A stretch of 64,000 nt of DNA from CBDATB01 sp965199745 (GCA_965199745.1 CBDATB010000014.1:1-64000); one strand, 5' to 3'; shown: positions 18,800 through 25,990, counted from the first letter of the stretch. Numbers and translations: made by a program. The notes: a model not told the origin generated them from the sequence alone.

Positions 18800-19883
18800 T
18801 GCAACGCTCTCCCCCCGTATTTAGTCTGTATAACCCTTTGGATACATCTAATAATATATTCACTAATTGCAATTTAAAAAACATCAAATGTTATGATAAA
18901 AACGGCATTGAAGGTTCGGTGGCATTCACTTTCAATTGGTATAAAAAAATAAATGCCTACCCGATTGAAAACAACGCGTATAAGCGCGAATAAAGAGTCG
19001 CCATTTTAACGCTTATGGAGGTGCAGTAGGTACGACTGCAAATCATTCAATTAGTGCCGACCCGCAGTTCAATAATACTTCTGAAGGCGATTTTTCTGTC
19101 TCAAAAAGCTCTCCGCATTTTTGGAATGGCAAAAATGTGGGAAATATAGGCGATGCCTCTTTTGCTTTTTATAGAATATATGTTACCAGTAATGGCAAGG
19201 AGCAGCTCATTTGGCAGCCTAGTTTTGAGAACAAGTACACTACTCCTATTATTAATGTATCGGGTGCTAGATTACACAAAATTCAGCTTTTAGGCAATTT
19301 TTCTAACTTAAGAAATGTGTTTACTGGCGTGAACAATAGCACTGGGCAGTTTTCTTTAGATAGTGATTTTAACGCTCCTGTAGATGAGAACAAAAAAATA
19401 GGCGCAGGGTGCTATCTGTACTTTATAATAGGATCGGTAGAATATAGCATTTTCTCTGCTTTCAATAAAATCATTTTTGTAGACAACAACATGCGTGGCG
19501 AATTTGATGCGGGTTTTGATGAAACTCAAAAAAAGCCTCTTTCAGACTTAGTGGTCGGCAGTTTTCGCTTGCGCTTGCATTACCCTAACAAGATGTATTT
19601 TAGAGGGCTAACACTGATAGCAAAGCAACATAATTTAAAGTTACTGAGCGTTAATGATTTGCTAGGTAATCTCAGCGATTGGAGTATTTCTGATCTAAAA
19701 TTAAAGCATGCGGATCTGCCAAAAGATGGTTTGAGCATACAGTTGAATGAAGCGGTGAAAGCTGGTTTTGCCGACAAAGATTATGAAGTCTCTGGCAAGA
19801 TGAATGGAAAATTAAACAAAGGTGAATCGGGAGAGGAAGATGTCAATGATTTGAATTTCACAGTGAAGTTAAAAATTTCATGA
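18800..19883 (+). pseudogene. 3' part of a parallel beta-helix surface protein, frameshifted, inserted in the recombinase
   Basis: Near 18830-18990 the plus strand reads NPLDTSNNIFTNCNLKNI then FNWYKKINAYPIENNAYKRE and a stop. In another frame from about 19007 it continues FNAYGGAVGTTAN, ISADPQFNNTSEGDFSVS, SSPHFWNGKNVGNIGDASFAF and runs open to 19883. DPxFxNxxxGDFxxxxxSP is the usual C-terminal phrase of right-handed beta-helix repeat proteins. After it comes a ~240-residue domain that I do not recognise. The 5' end is missing and at least one frameshift is present. It has no relation to the recombinase halves on both sides, so this is transplanted, decayed DNA. Confidence 0.72.
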
Positions 19884-19983
19884 ATTGCATTGCATATATG
19901 CTGAAATTATTAGGGCTAATGATAACGTTTAATAAGTGTTTAAAATTATACTTTTCGTTTTTCTTTTTTTCTAGTTTTCGTTT

Positions 19984-20390
19984 TGCCGAGTATAAATAGA
20001 AAGCATAAACTTTCCTTGTGGTGTAGGATCAAACCAAAAAGTTGGAAATTTTAGCTCTTGAATAATACCTGTATCTACTAAGTAAATAATTTGTCCACCA
20101 TCAACGCTATTTCTTGCTAACCTATCAGGATGCCAAGCTAAAATTCCTATTGCCTCTTTATGCTCTATTCTTTTAAGCATATCTGCAAACATTGGGCGAC
20201 CAGGTTTTTTAGCCGTTTGTTTTTCTACAATTATATCTACAATCTCTAAATTTTCTTTTTTAGCTAATTCTTGTAATTCTGAAATTTGGTCGCCAATGCT
20301 TCTTACTTGTCTATCTTCTGTATCAGTAGATTTACGAGCATAAATAAAAAACTTTTTGGTTTGTTCTTTTATGTTATTAGTATTTTCCAT
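19984..20390 (-). pseudogene. Large serine recombinase, N-terminal catalytic fragment
   Basis: The minus strand from 20390 encodes the resolvase/invertase catalytic domain: FFIYARKSTDTEDRQVRSIGDQISEL, with the nucleophile serine expected in ARKST, then GILAWHPDRLARNSVDGGQII and FWFDPTPQGKFMLSI. Homology stops after FMLSI, around 19993, followed by an unrelated tail and a stop at 19971. The missing part and C-terminal half lie at 17.5-18.4 kb beyond the beta-helix pseudogene. About 150 or more residues between the halves are not found, so this is insertion plus deletion. Probably inactive, although a free catalytic domain could still be made. Confidence 0.88.
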
Positions 20391-20401
20391 AAGTCAAAAT
20401 A

Positions 20402-20645
20402 TTAAAAATTATCGCTTCCAAGTTTCGCTAAAGGCGAAACAAAAAAAGATTGGTTGGGTAAAACTTTGTTTTACTTTTGGCTCTGCCAAAAACGAACTTC
20501 CATCTGCAAAACCAAAGGATTTGTTTTGAGCCACGCTCTGCGTGGCAAATTGTGGCAAAATCAGGCTTTGCATCGCAAAGCCCAGAGGCGAGGCGACAAA
20601 GTCGCCAAGAAAAAAACGGGGGAAATTCTTTATTTGTAAAATGGC
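20402..20645. repeat. Recombinase-3'-end repeat with seven-hairpin array, copy 2 (inverted)
   Basis: Here the recombinase 3' end lies in plus orientation, opposite to copy 1. It contains these palindromes: GTTTCGC/GCGAAAC (20422-20440), GTAAAAC-TTT-GTTTTAC (20458-20474), TTTTGGC-TCT-GCCAAAA (20475-20491), CAAAACC-AAA-GGATTTG (20507-20523, one mismatch), GCCACGC-TCT-GCGTGGC (20530-20546), GGCTTTGC-ATC-GCAAAGCC (20564-20582) and GGCGAC-AAA-GTCGCC (20592-20606). Six of seven are perfect and six have 3-nt loops. It ends at ATGGC (20641-20645), the inverted form of the GCCAT found at the tRNA end. Confidence 0.9.
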
Positions 20646-20848
20646 GGTACCTTTTGGACAAAATCCGAACTTTCTTTGAAGACAATCCAGATGAATAATA
20701 ATAGGGTAAATAATGGAAATAAAGGCATTTGCCTTTATTATCAAAAGGGCAAAAATTCCTCCCCCCCAACCCCCTTTCTTTTTGCCCTTTTGAATAGGGA
20801 GTGTTTGCACAGAAAACACACAAAAAGAAAAGAGAGAAAAAGTTAAAA

Positions 20849-20856
20849 TATATTTG
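20849..20856 (+). promoter_or_regulatory. Conserved TATATTTG box upstream of XRE copy A
   Basis: TATATTTG fits the Bacteroidota -7 consensus TAnnTTTG and is kept in all four leader copies in this island, about 70-75 bp before the regulator. No clear -33 TTTG is seen. Transcription of the regulator from here leaves a leader that an XRE protein could bind. Confidence 0.5.
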
Positions 20857-20926
20857 TAATTCATTATATTTATGCTATCATATATAAGAATGCTTAAAAT
20901 GCCTTTCTTAATAATAATAGTATAAC

Positions 20927-21163
20927 TTGGAAACTATTAAAAGACAAGATAACTTTTGTGGAAATATTGGTAAAAATATTAAGAAAATCAGAACTGAAAA
21001 AGGTTTAACTCAAGATTCTTTATGTAAAAAAGTTGATTTGCCTTATACAACACTGACCAAACTTGAAACGGGAGCTATAACCAAGCTAACTATCCAAACT
21101 ATAACGAAAATTGCTAAAGGCTTGGATGTCAGTATTGATAAATTAGTAAATTTGAAACCTTAA
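20927..21163 (+). CDS. XRE-family HTH regulator, copy A (degraded start)
   Basis: A 75-78-residue Cro/C1-type repressor: NIKKIRTEKGLTQDSLCKK (helices 1-2), DLPYTTLTKLETGAI (recognition helix), then DVSIDKLVNLKP. It is almost identical to copy B (24986-25213) on the opposite strand; differences include V for A and L for P. The ATG that copies B and D use is ATT here (20936-20938), so translation would need the upstream TTG at 20927 or the ATT itself. It points towards the 3' end of the EcoRI operon and drives nothing. Small regulators of this type control restriction-modification genes (C proteins). Likely a decaying duplicate. Confidence 0.7.
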   Translation: METIKRQDNFCGNIGKNIKKIRTEKGLTQDSLCKKVDLPYTTLTKLETGAITKLTIQTITKIAKGLDVSIDKLVNLKP

Positions 21164-21232
21164 TAAAAATGGATTTAAAAATTTCCCTTTAGTATTAAAA
21201 TACTTTTTCTATATATTAAATATTTGTATTTT

Positions 21233-21964
21233 TTAACAGTTTACTTCTTTTGTAATATTATACGCTTTTCTATTGTCTTTGATTTTTATAGCTTTTTCTA
21301 AATAGAAATCTTTATTTTTTATAAAATCTTCCCATTTGACACTTTTTATATAACTAGATTCTCCAGAATGTATAGTTGATTGGCAATCACAATGCTTACA
21401 AGTATATGTGTAAGTCTCTTCGTCATCTTTTTTGTAATTAAATATATTATCTTTTAGAATTTGAAAGAGCCAATTAGTGTTTAAATTTCTAGTATTACAA
21501 TCATAACTTTTATCACATTTATTTATATAATAAGTATAACTGTTATTTCTATCAGGCAAGACAAGTGCTAAAATAGCATTTGCATGACTCATTTTATCGT
21601 TTCTAGTAATTTCCTTTAATGAATAAGAAATTTCCCAAGGTATCCATTGATCTGATTCTATTTTTAAAGGCTCTTTCATATTAGGAGAGATAAGAACTAT
21701 AGTAATACTACTATCGTGAATTTTATCTTTGAGCCGTGTTTTTATAGTTTCATCTTTAAACTTACTTAAATCTTCATTCCCTTCACCTTTATAAATTTCT
21801 TCTCCTGCAAATAAATCAACAAGATAATCTACATAAGAACGAGATGTATATTGTGGTAAATATGGATTATCGCTTACTGAATAATCAGGTAGTTGTGCAA
21901 CATTATCATCACTGTGTTTATATGAAACAAAAATCTTTCTTCCCATTTTTTTATCTATTTTCAA
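21233..21964 (-). CDS. TIR-like (DUF1863/ThsB-type) defence protein, larger form
   Basis: A 243-residue protein opening with a TIR-like fold: RKIFVSYKHSDD, RSYVDYLVDLF, IKTRLKDKIHDSSITIVLISPNM, and DQWIPWEISYSLKE with E111 at the usual catalytic or ligand position. This is the layout of MTH538/ThsB-like TIR proteins, which in Thoeris make a nucleotide signal after phage recognition. A cysteine-rich part follows (CDKSYDCN, YTCKHCDCQSTIH), possibly metal-binding. It is the last gene of the EcoRI operon, 16 bp after the methyltransferase. No ThsA-type (SIR2/SLOG) partner is present. Confidence 0.8.
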   Translation of the reverse strand: MKIDKKMGRKIFVSYKHSDDNVAQLPDYSVSDNPYLPQYTSRSYVDYLVDLFAGEEIYKGEGNEDLSKFKDETIKTRLKDKIHDSSITIVLISPNMKEPLKIESDQWIPWEISYSLKEITRNDKMSHANAILALVLPDRNNSYTYYINKCDKSYDCNTRNLNTNWLFQILKDNIFNYKKDDEETYTYTCKHCDCQSTIHSGESSYIKSVKWEDFIKNKDFYLEKAIKIKDNRKAYNITKEVNC

Positions 21965-21980
21965 TTAATTCAGATTGTAC

Positions 21981-22949
21981 TCATTTATTTTTGATTAATA
22001 TTCTGAAATATGGACATCTTCCATTTATTGATAAATCTTTTTCATCATTTCCTTTTCGGAACTTAATTATTTCAAATTGGTCAGGATTAAATTTATGTAG
22101 GAATGTTATTGGAACTCCCATAAAACCTTTATAATCTAATGGAATGTTCTGTGTTTTATTAACATTGATCCCATCATAGTTGTCATATTTAGGGTAATTA
22201 GCTTCATTACCACAATATCTCTTTGTTAGTTCAATATCTTTGTGTCGTTTAAAAGTATCTAAATTAGTTAACCATAAACAATTATTTGGAGAAACTATTC
22301 TATTTCCAGAGTCATCAACCCGAGCCTCTGTGCCATAAAGTTCATAGTGTTCAGGTACAATGAATCCTGAAATACCTCTACCAAGATTTATCCCTAACCA
22401 TGCTTTATTTTCTTTGATTAGCTCAAAGATTTCTTTATAGGTAATAGCATTAATGTTACCCATAATCAAAAATTTTTTATCATATCTTACTAATTGTGCT
22501 ACATGCTCTCTAAATAACGAAAATGGAGGGTTAGTAACAACAATATCTGACTGCTTTAATAATTTAATACTTTCAGTACTACGGAAATCTCCATCTCCTT
22601 TAAAATGAATAATATCCGTTGAACTTGGCTTATCCTTTTCTCCCTCTTTACCTGTATACTCAAAGAAAAAACCATTTTCAGTCTTCTTTGTATTAAATAA
22701 ATCTCTTTCTTGCTCTCTATAACAAGCGGTAATTATTTTTTGAATCTCTAACTCTTTGAAATGTGATACAAAATATTTAAAAAAATTACTAACACGAGCA
22801 TCATCACAGTTACAATAAACCACCTTCCCTTTGAAATGACTTTTATAATGTTCCAATTCTCGTTCTATATCTGAAAGTTGAGTGTAAAACTCATCACTTT
22901 TTGATTTCTTAGCTTTCTGTAGTAATTTATTTGTTGCGTGTCTTGCCAT
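21981..22949 (-). CDS. ecoRIM: M.EcoRI-type DNA (adenine-N6) methyltransferase
   Basis: A 322-residue orthologue of M.EcoRI, which methylates the second A of GAATTC and protects host DNA. The N-terminus (MARHATNKLLQKAKKSKSDE), CNCDDARVSNFFKYF, the catalytic NPPF at 140-143 in DIVVTNPPFSLF, LGRGISGFIVPEHYELYGTEA and the C-terminal KGNDEKDLSINGRCPYFRI all match the plasmid enzyme closely. It lies 19 bp after the endonuclease in the order R then M, as in the E. coli system. Full length with all motifs, so expected active. Confidence 0.95.
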   Translation of the reverse strand: MARHATNKLLQKAKKSKSDEFYTQLSDIERELEHYKSHFKGKVVYCNCDDARVSNFFKYFVSHFKELEIQKIITACYREQERDLFNTKKTENGFFFEYTGKEGEKDKPSSTDIIHFKGDGDFRSTESIKLLKQSDIVVTNPPFSLFREHVAQLVRYDKKFLIMGNINAITYKEIFELIKENKAWLGINLGRGISGFIVPEHYELYGTEARVDDSGNRIVSPNNCLWLTNLDTFKRHKDIELTKRYCGNEANYPKYDNYDGINVNKTQNIPLDYKGFMGVPITFLHKFNPDQFEIIKFRKGNDEKDLSINGRCPYFRILIKNK

Positions 22950-22968
22950 TATTAAACAATATTATAAT

Positions 22969-23805
22969 TCAATAACTTTTGGTTATTTGGTTAAATATTT
23001 CACTTCCTAATGCTTTAAGAGAGGTTCTAGAAATTTGAATCATAATATCAAACATACTTTCGGCATCCCATTTTTCGCCATTACCTTGAGTGTAAATAGA
23101 AGTCGCTTGAATCATAATGGTTTTATCGTTATGCTTGACAAACTTGTTCTTACATAAATTAGTGTTAATAGGCATTCCATAATTAGCTGAGGTTAGCCTA
23201 TCTAATCTATTTAACATACCTGAATTGTATTCAAGTTTGACAATCCTTCCATCAGGTCTTTTAATTGAAATAGTCTCTGTTAAAAAGTTTGATCCTTCCA
23301 AAAATAAAACATATGGGAAATGAGATTCAGATAACATAAAATTAGCAATTTCAGATATGTTTTTATGAGACCTTTCTATTGCATTACCAGCTGCCATTAA
23401 ATCTTGATTGTTATTCTTACCCACTAACTTTCCTTTTTTGATATTTTCAATATCTTTTCCTTGATGTTTCGCTTCTGACACTAATACTATTCTCCAATTG
23501 TTATTATCGTCTTTTACTTGAATTATCCCCCCATCAGGTTTAATACTTGAATTTGGAACAAAAAGGGTTTGTCCTAACTCTTTATCAACTTTTTGTAATG
23601 CTTCGTTTATTTCTTCTTTTCTTACACTCGTTTTATATTGGAAACACAATTGAGGATATTCCTTTTCAAGTTGATTAATTACAAGTTTTGAAATATTCCC
23701 AACAGTTATATCGTGTAGCTTTGCTTTATCTCCAAATATCCCAACGACACCTTTAGATTTTTTATGTTGATTTGTTAGCCTTTTTGATTGATTCTTTTTT
23801 GACAT
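22969..23805 (-). CDS. ecoRIR: EcoRI-family restriction endonuclease (predicted GAATTC)
   Basis: A 278-residue protein co-linear with R.EcoRI from end to end. The catalytic residues have the same numbers as in the E. coli enzyme: D91 (SSIKPDGG), E111 and K113 (VSEAKHQGKD). The DNA-reading residues N141, A142 and R145 (MAAGNAIER) and R200/R203 (LNRLDRLT) are also conserved, so GAATTC specificity is strongly predicted. It sits between a DUF2188 gene (2-bp gap upstream) and its methyltransferase. Close identity to a proteobacterial plasmid enzyme in a Bacteroidota chromosome points to horizontal transfer. Confidence 0.96.
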   Translation of the reverse strand: MSKKNQSKRLTNQHKKSKGVVGIFGDKAKLHDITVGNISKLVINQLEKEYPQLCFQYKTSVRKEEINEALQKVDKELGQTLFVPNSSIKPDGGIIQVKDDNNNWRIVLVSEAKHQGKDIENIKKGKLVGKNNNQDLMAAGNAIERSHKNISEIANFMLSESHFPYVLFLEGSNFLTETISIKRPDGRIVKLEYNSGMLNRLDRLTSANYGMPINTNLCKNKFVKHNDKTIMIQATSIYTQGNGEKWDAESMFDIMIQISRTSLKALGSEIFNQITKSY

Positions 23806-23807
23806 AT

Positions 23808-24044
23808 TTATTTTTTATCTTTAGGAGGAAATGGATCATTACCATAACTATTTCCTGCTCTTATTTTTCCATCTTTACCGTGAATTTTTGTATCTGATTT
23901 TTGATTTTTAGCAATTTTTTCTGCTTTTGCAATTGCTTCTTTTTGTGTTGCATGATTAGAAGTAGCCTTTTTATTTCTTGCCCCTTTTACATCCCAACCA
24001 CCGTTTTTGTTAGGCACAACATGTTGATTTTTACCTTTTGACAT
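23808..24044 (-). CDS. DUF2188 small protein
   Basis: A 78-residue basic protein of the DUF2188 type: HVVPNKNGGWDVKGARNKKATSNHATQKEAIAKAEKIAKNQ, where VVP..GGW.VK...A.....T..EA...A is the family pattern, followed by IHGKDGKIRAGNSYGNDPFPPKDK. The function is unknown; such proteins are often found near defence or mobile genes. Only 2 bp separate it from the EcoRI gene, and 13 bp from the TIR gene before it, so it belongs to the same transcript. Confidence 0.85.
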   Translation of the reverse strand: MSKGKNQHVVPNKNGGWDVKGARNKKATSNHATQKEAIAKAEKIAKNQKSDTKIHGKDGKIRAGNSYGNDPFPPKDKK

Positions 24045-24057
24045 AGTATTTTCCTTT

Positions 24058-24555
24058 TTAATAATTATTTCTTATTTCAATAGCTTTTTCTATCCAGTCT
24101 TTAAGATTTTCTTTTATATGGTCGTAAACATATTTACTTGTAGAAAAAGAAGGATTGTACGCCTTTACAACATTTGCTAAAGACTTTTTATCATTTCCTT
24201 CACCAATACTAAAGTCTTCAAAAGGATTTCTTCCTTTATTTGACTGATCACCATTGCTATCTTTCAAGTTATGAATATAAATTCCAAGTAAACCTTTTTC
24301 ATCATTCCAAGCTTTTTCAATTTCGTATTTTATCCACTTTCTTCCTACTGTATTTTCTCCAATCAATACAATTGCACAGCTTTTCCCGCTTAATTGCTCA
24401 TTAATCCACTTTTTAATTTTGTCGTCGCTTCCTTTTATTGTTTCCCAATCATTATCATTGGCGGGTTTATTTCCATCAACAACTCCCATATTTCTTACTT
24501 GGCTTGCTCTCCAACTATCTTTGTTATAGTGGAAACTAAAAAATACTTTTTTCAT
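24058..24555 (-). CDS. ThsB-type TIR-like protein
   Basis: A 165-residue single-domain protein with the ThsB/DUF1863 phrases: VFFSFHYNKDSWRASQVRNMG, DDKIKKWINEQLSGKSCAIVLIGENT, RKWIKYEIEKAW (E78/E80 at the TIR active-site position) and LLGIYIHNLKD. In Thoeris, ThsB senses phage and makes a cyclic-ADP-ribose-type signal. Its start overlaps the stop of the preceding membrane-protein gene by 4 bp, so the two are translationally coupled and probably act together, the membrane protein being a candidate effector. This differs from the larger TIR protein at the other end of the operon. Confidence 0.85.
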   Translation of the reverse strand: MKKVFFSFHYNKDSWRASQVRNMGVVDGNKPANDNDWETIKGSDDKIKKWINEQLSGKSCAIVLIGENTVGRKWIKYEIEKAWNDEKGLLGIYIHNLKDSNGDQSNKGRNPFEDFSIGEGNDKKSLANVVKAYNPSFSTSKYVYDHIKENLKDWIEKAIEIRNNY

Positions 24556-24980
24556 AATACAATTTCCATTTTATATTTAATTAAACAATAAATACTTATT
24601 AATAATAATATAATTAATCCATAAAAAAATAGCATTGTTTTAGAACGAAAGACATTAAAATAATTGTAATTACCACCAATAAATTTATGAATTGGCATTT
24701 CAAAATTTTTAATTTCCATATCTTTCTTTAGTCCAGATATATTATTATAAACACCTCTAAATTTTCTTTCTTGCTGTAAATAATATGTATCTAAAATCCA
24801 AAATAAAGTTGTGGGGATAAGGCCGATAATAATAAATATCTCATTTTTGTTAGAAGCATAGATAGCTAATAATGCAGACATAATAGTTATGGTAAAAGTT
24901 TTTATTTGAAATGAATTATTATTCATTCTATTTATAATATTTTGAATAAATTCTAAATGTTTTATTCTGTTATCATCCAT
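24552..24980 (-). CDS. Multi-TM membrane protein paired with TIR (candidate membrane effector)
   Basis: A 142-residue protein. After an amphipathic start (HLEFIQNIINRMNNNSFQIK) come two close hydrophobic helices at ~30-68 (TITIMSALLAIYA, FIIIGLIPTTLFWILD). A basic stretch YYLQQERKFRGVYNNI follows, and a third helix lies at ~115-137. Small proteins with NSFxxKxxxVT, FWxLDxYYLxxERxFRxxY are repeatedly seen next to DUF1863 TIR genes. The layout recalls SLATT-type 2TM effectors, which are thought to form pores on signal binding; that role is inference. It is the first gene after the regulator, 5 bp away, and overlaps the TIR gene by 4 bp. Confidence 0.78.
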   Translation of the reverse strand: MDDNRIKHLEFIQNIINRMNNNSFQIKTFTITIMSALLAIYASNKNEIFIIIGLIPTTLFWILDTYYLQQERKFRGVYNNISGLKKDMEIKNFEMPIHKFIGGNYNYFNVFRSKTMLFFYGLIILLLISIYCLIKYKMEIVL

Positions 24981-24985
24981 TTTTA

Positions 24986-25213
24986 TTAAGGTTTCAAATT
25001 TACTAATTTATCAATACTGACATCCAAGCCTTTAGCAATTTTCGTTATAGTTTGGATAGTTGGCTTGGTTATAGCTCCCGTTTCAAGTTTGGTCAGTGTT
25101 GTATAAGGCAAATCAGCTTTTTTACATAAAGAATCTTGAGTTAAACCTTTTTCAGTTCTGATTTTCTTAATATTTTTACCAATATTTCCACAAAAGTTAT
25201 CTTGTCTTTTCAT
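24986..25213 (-). CDS. XRE-family HTH regulator, copy B
   Basis: A 75-residue single-domain HTH protein (MKRQDNFCGNIGKNIKKI, then LTQDSLCKKADLPYTTLTKL). I chose the ATG at 25213 because it aligns with the ATG of copy D; an in-frame TTG lies three codons upstream. It is the first gene of the seven-gene EcoRI/TIR operon and sits downstream of a TATATTTG box. It is probably an autoregulatory repressor or C-type controller that delays endonuclease synthesis. Copies A and D differ by few and by many residues respectively. Confidence 0.88.
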   Translation of the reverse strand: MKRQDNFCGNIGKNIKKIRTEKGLTQDSLCKKADLPYTTLTKLETGAITKPTIQTITKIAKGLDVSIDKLVNLKP

Positions 25214-25292
25214 AGTTTCCAAGTTATACTATTATTATTAAGAAAGGCATTTTAAGCATTCTTATATATGATAGCATAAATATAATGAATTA

Positions 25293-25300
25293 CAAATATA
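25293..25300 (-). promoter_or_regulatory. TATATTTG box of the EcoRI/TIR operon
   Basis: CAAATATA on the plus strand, i.e. TATATTTG on the minus strand, fits the Bacteroidota -7 consensus and lies about 80 bp before the regulator start. It is the likely promoter of the whole cassette. Confidence 0.5.
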
Positions 25301-25503
25301 TTTTAACTTTTTCTCTCTTTTCTTTTTGTGTGTTTTCTGTGCAAACACTCCCTATTCAAAAGGGCAAAAAGAAAGGGGGTTGGGGGAAGGAATTTTTTGC
25401 CCTTTTGATAATAAAGGCAAATGCCTTTATTTCCATTATTTAACCTATTATTATTCATCTGGATTGTCTTCAAAGAAAGTTCGGATTTTGTCCAAAAGGT
25501 ACC

Positions 25504-25715
25504 GCCATTTTAAGATTTTTAAGTTTCCCGTTTTTTCTTGGCGACTTTATCAATTCACCTCTGGGTTTTGCATTACAAAGCCTGATTTTGCCACACTTTG
25601 CGTGGCTCAAAACAAAACCTTTGGTTTTGCAGATTGAAGTTCTTTTTAGCAAAACCAAAAGTAAAACAAAGTTTTACCAAGCAATCTTTTTTAGAAAATA
25701 GCCAAAGAAACAATA
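25504..25715. repeat. Recombinase-3'-end repeat with hairpins, copy 3
   Basis: Same orientation as copy 1. It begins GCCATTTTAAG at 25504 and keeps CAAAACC-TTT-GGTTTTG and GTAAAAC-AAA-GTTTTAC as perfect palindromes. The GGCGAC, GGCTTTGC and GCCACGC hairpins are decayed, and a deletion breaks the protein frame. It joins the EcoRI cassette to the second R-M cassette. Confidence 0.8.
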
Positions 25716-25990
25716 ACAAGGCAAATAAAAGTAAATGCTTTTATTCTTAAAAAGACAAAAATTCCTTCTCAACGCCCCTTTTCTTTTTGCCCTTTTGAAT
25801 AAGGAGTATTTACACAACAAACACGCAAAAATAAAACAGAGAAAAATTTAAAATATATTTGTAATTCATTATATTTATGCTACCATAAGTTGGAATATTT
25901 AAAAAACACATTTTCTAAATTAAGATATTATAAAAAAACAAGATAAAGTTTGTGGAAATATTGGCAACAATATTAAAAAAATTAGAAGTT
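25716..25990 (+). repeat. Inverted leader copy IR-C of the second cassette
   Basis: A diverged plus-strand copy of the leader, inverted relative to 27888-28392. It carries the hairpin ATAAAAG/CTTTTAT, which differs from copies A/B (ATAAAGGC/GCCTTTAT) by paired changes, and TATATTTG at 25854-25861. It ends in a truncated XRE gene exactly at the stop codon of the methyltransferase (25991). Confidence 0.8.
25930..25986 (+). pseudogene. XRE regulator, truncated copy C
   Basis: ATA-AAA-AAA-CAA in place of the ATG-AAA start, then QDKVCGNIGNNIKKIR, 19 codons homologous to the N-terminus of copy D. Homology stops at codon AGA (25984-25986), four bases before the methyltransferase stop. It has lost both its start codon and the HTH core. 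Confidence 0.85.

Larger units (their letters stand above)
20646..21174 (+). repeat. Long inverted repeat IR-A: leader plus XRE gene
   Basis: This ~530-bp segment is nearly identical, in inverted orientation, to 24975-25503. Both run from GGTACC through two hairpins, a shared TATATTTG box and a whole XRE gene. IR-A also includes the first six bases (ATGGAT) of the gene that follows XRE in the other copy, and homology then ends, so IR-A is a truncated duplicate of IR-B. Hairpins: AATAAAGGC-ATTT-GCCTTTATT at 20718-20739, and a 15-bp stem (20741-20755 with 20779-20793) closing a loop with C7 and C5 runs (G-runs on the other strand). Confidence 0.9.
24975..25503 (-). repeat. Long inverted repeat IR-B: leader plus XRE gene (operon-driving copy)
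   Basis: Inverted counterpart of 20646-21174, with only scattered differences. Read on the minus strand it goes GGTACC, the two hairpins, TATATTTG, the regulator gene, then directly into the membrane-protein gene, so this copy is in working order. Together the two repeats enclose the EcoRI/TIR cassette of about 3.8 kb. Confidence 0.9.

Noticed and set aside
18692..18877. 61-residue frame in the insert between the recombinase halves
   Set aside because: No recognisable family or ribosome-binding context; it overlaps the beginning of the beta-helix remnant.
17510..20645. CRISPR-like array, considered because of repeated short palindromes
   Set aside because: The palindromes differ in sequence, there are no equal spacers, and no cas genes are present.
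20409..20864. Signal-peptide-like frame MNYKYILTFSLFSFCVFSVQ in the cassette leader, also at 25284 and 28165
   Set aside because: It repeats because the whole leader DNA repeats, it lies opposite to the regulator promoter, its C-terminal parts differ and run through hairpins, and in leader copy C codon 20 is a stop. Structure, not protein, seems conserved.
21233..24980. Complete Thoeris system
   Set aside because: Two ThsB-like proteins are present but no ThsA (SIR2, SLOG or macro) gene is found; I therefore describe it only as TIR-based.
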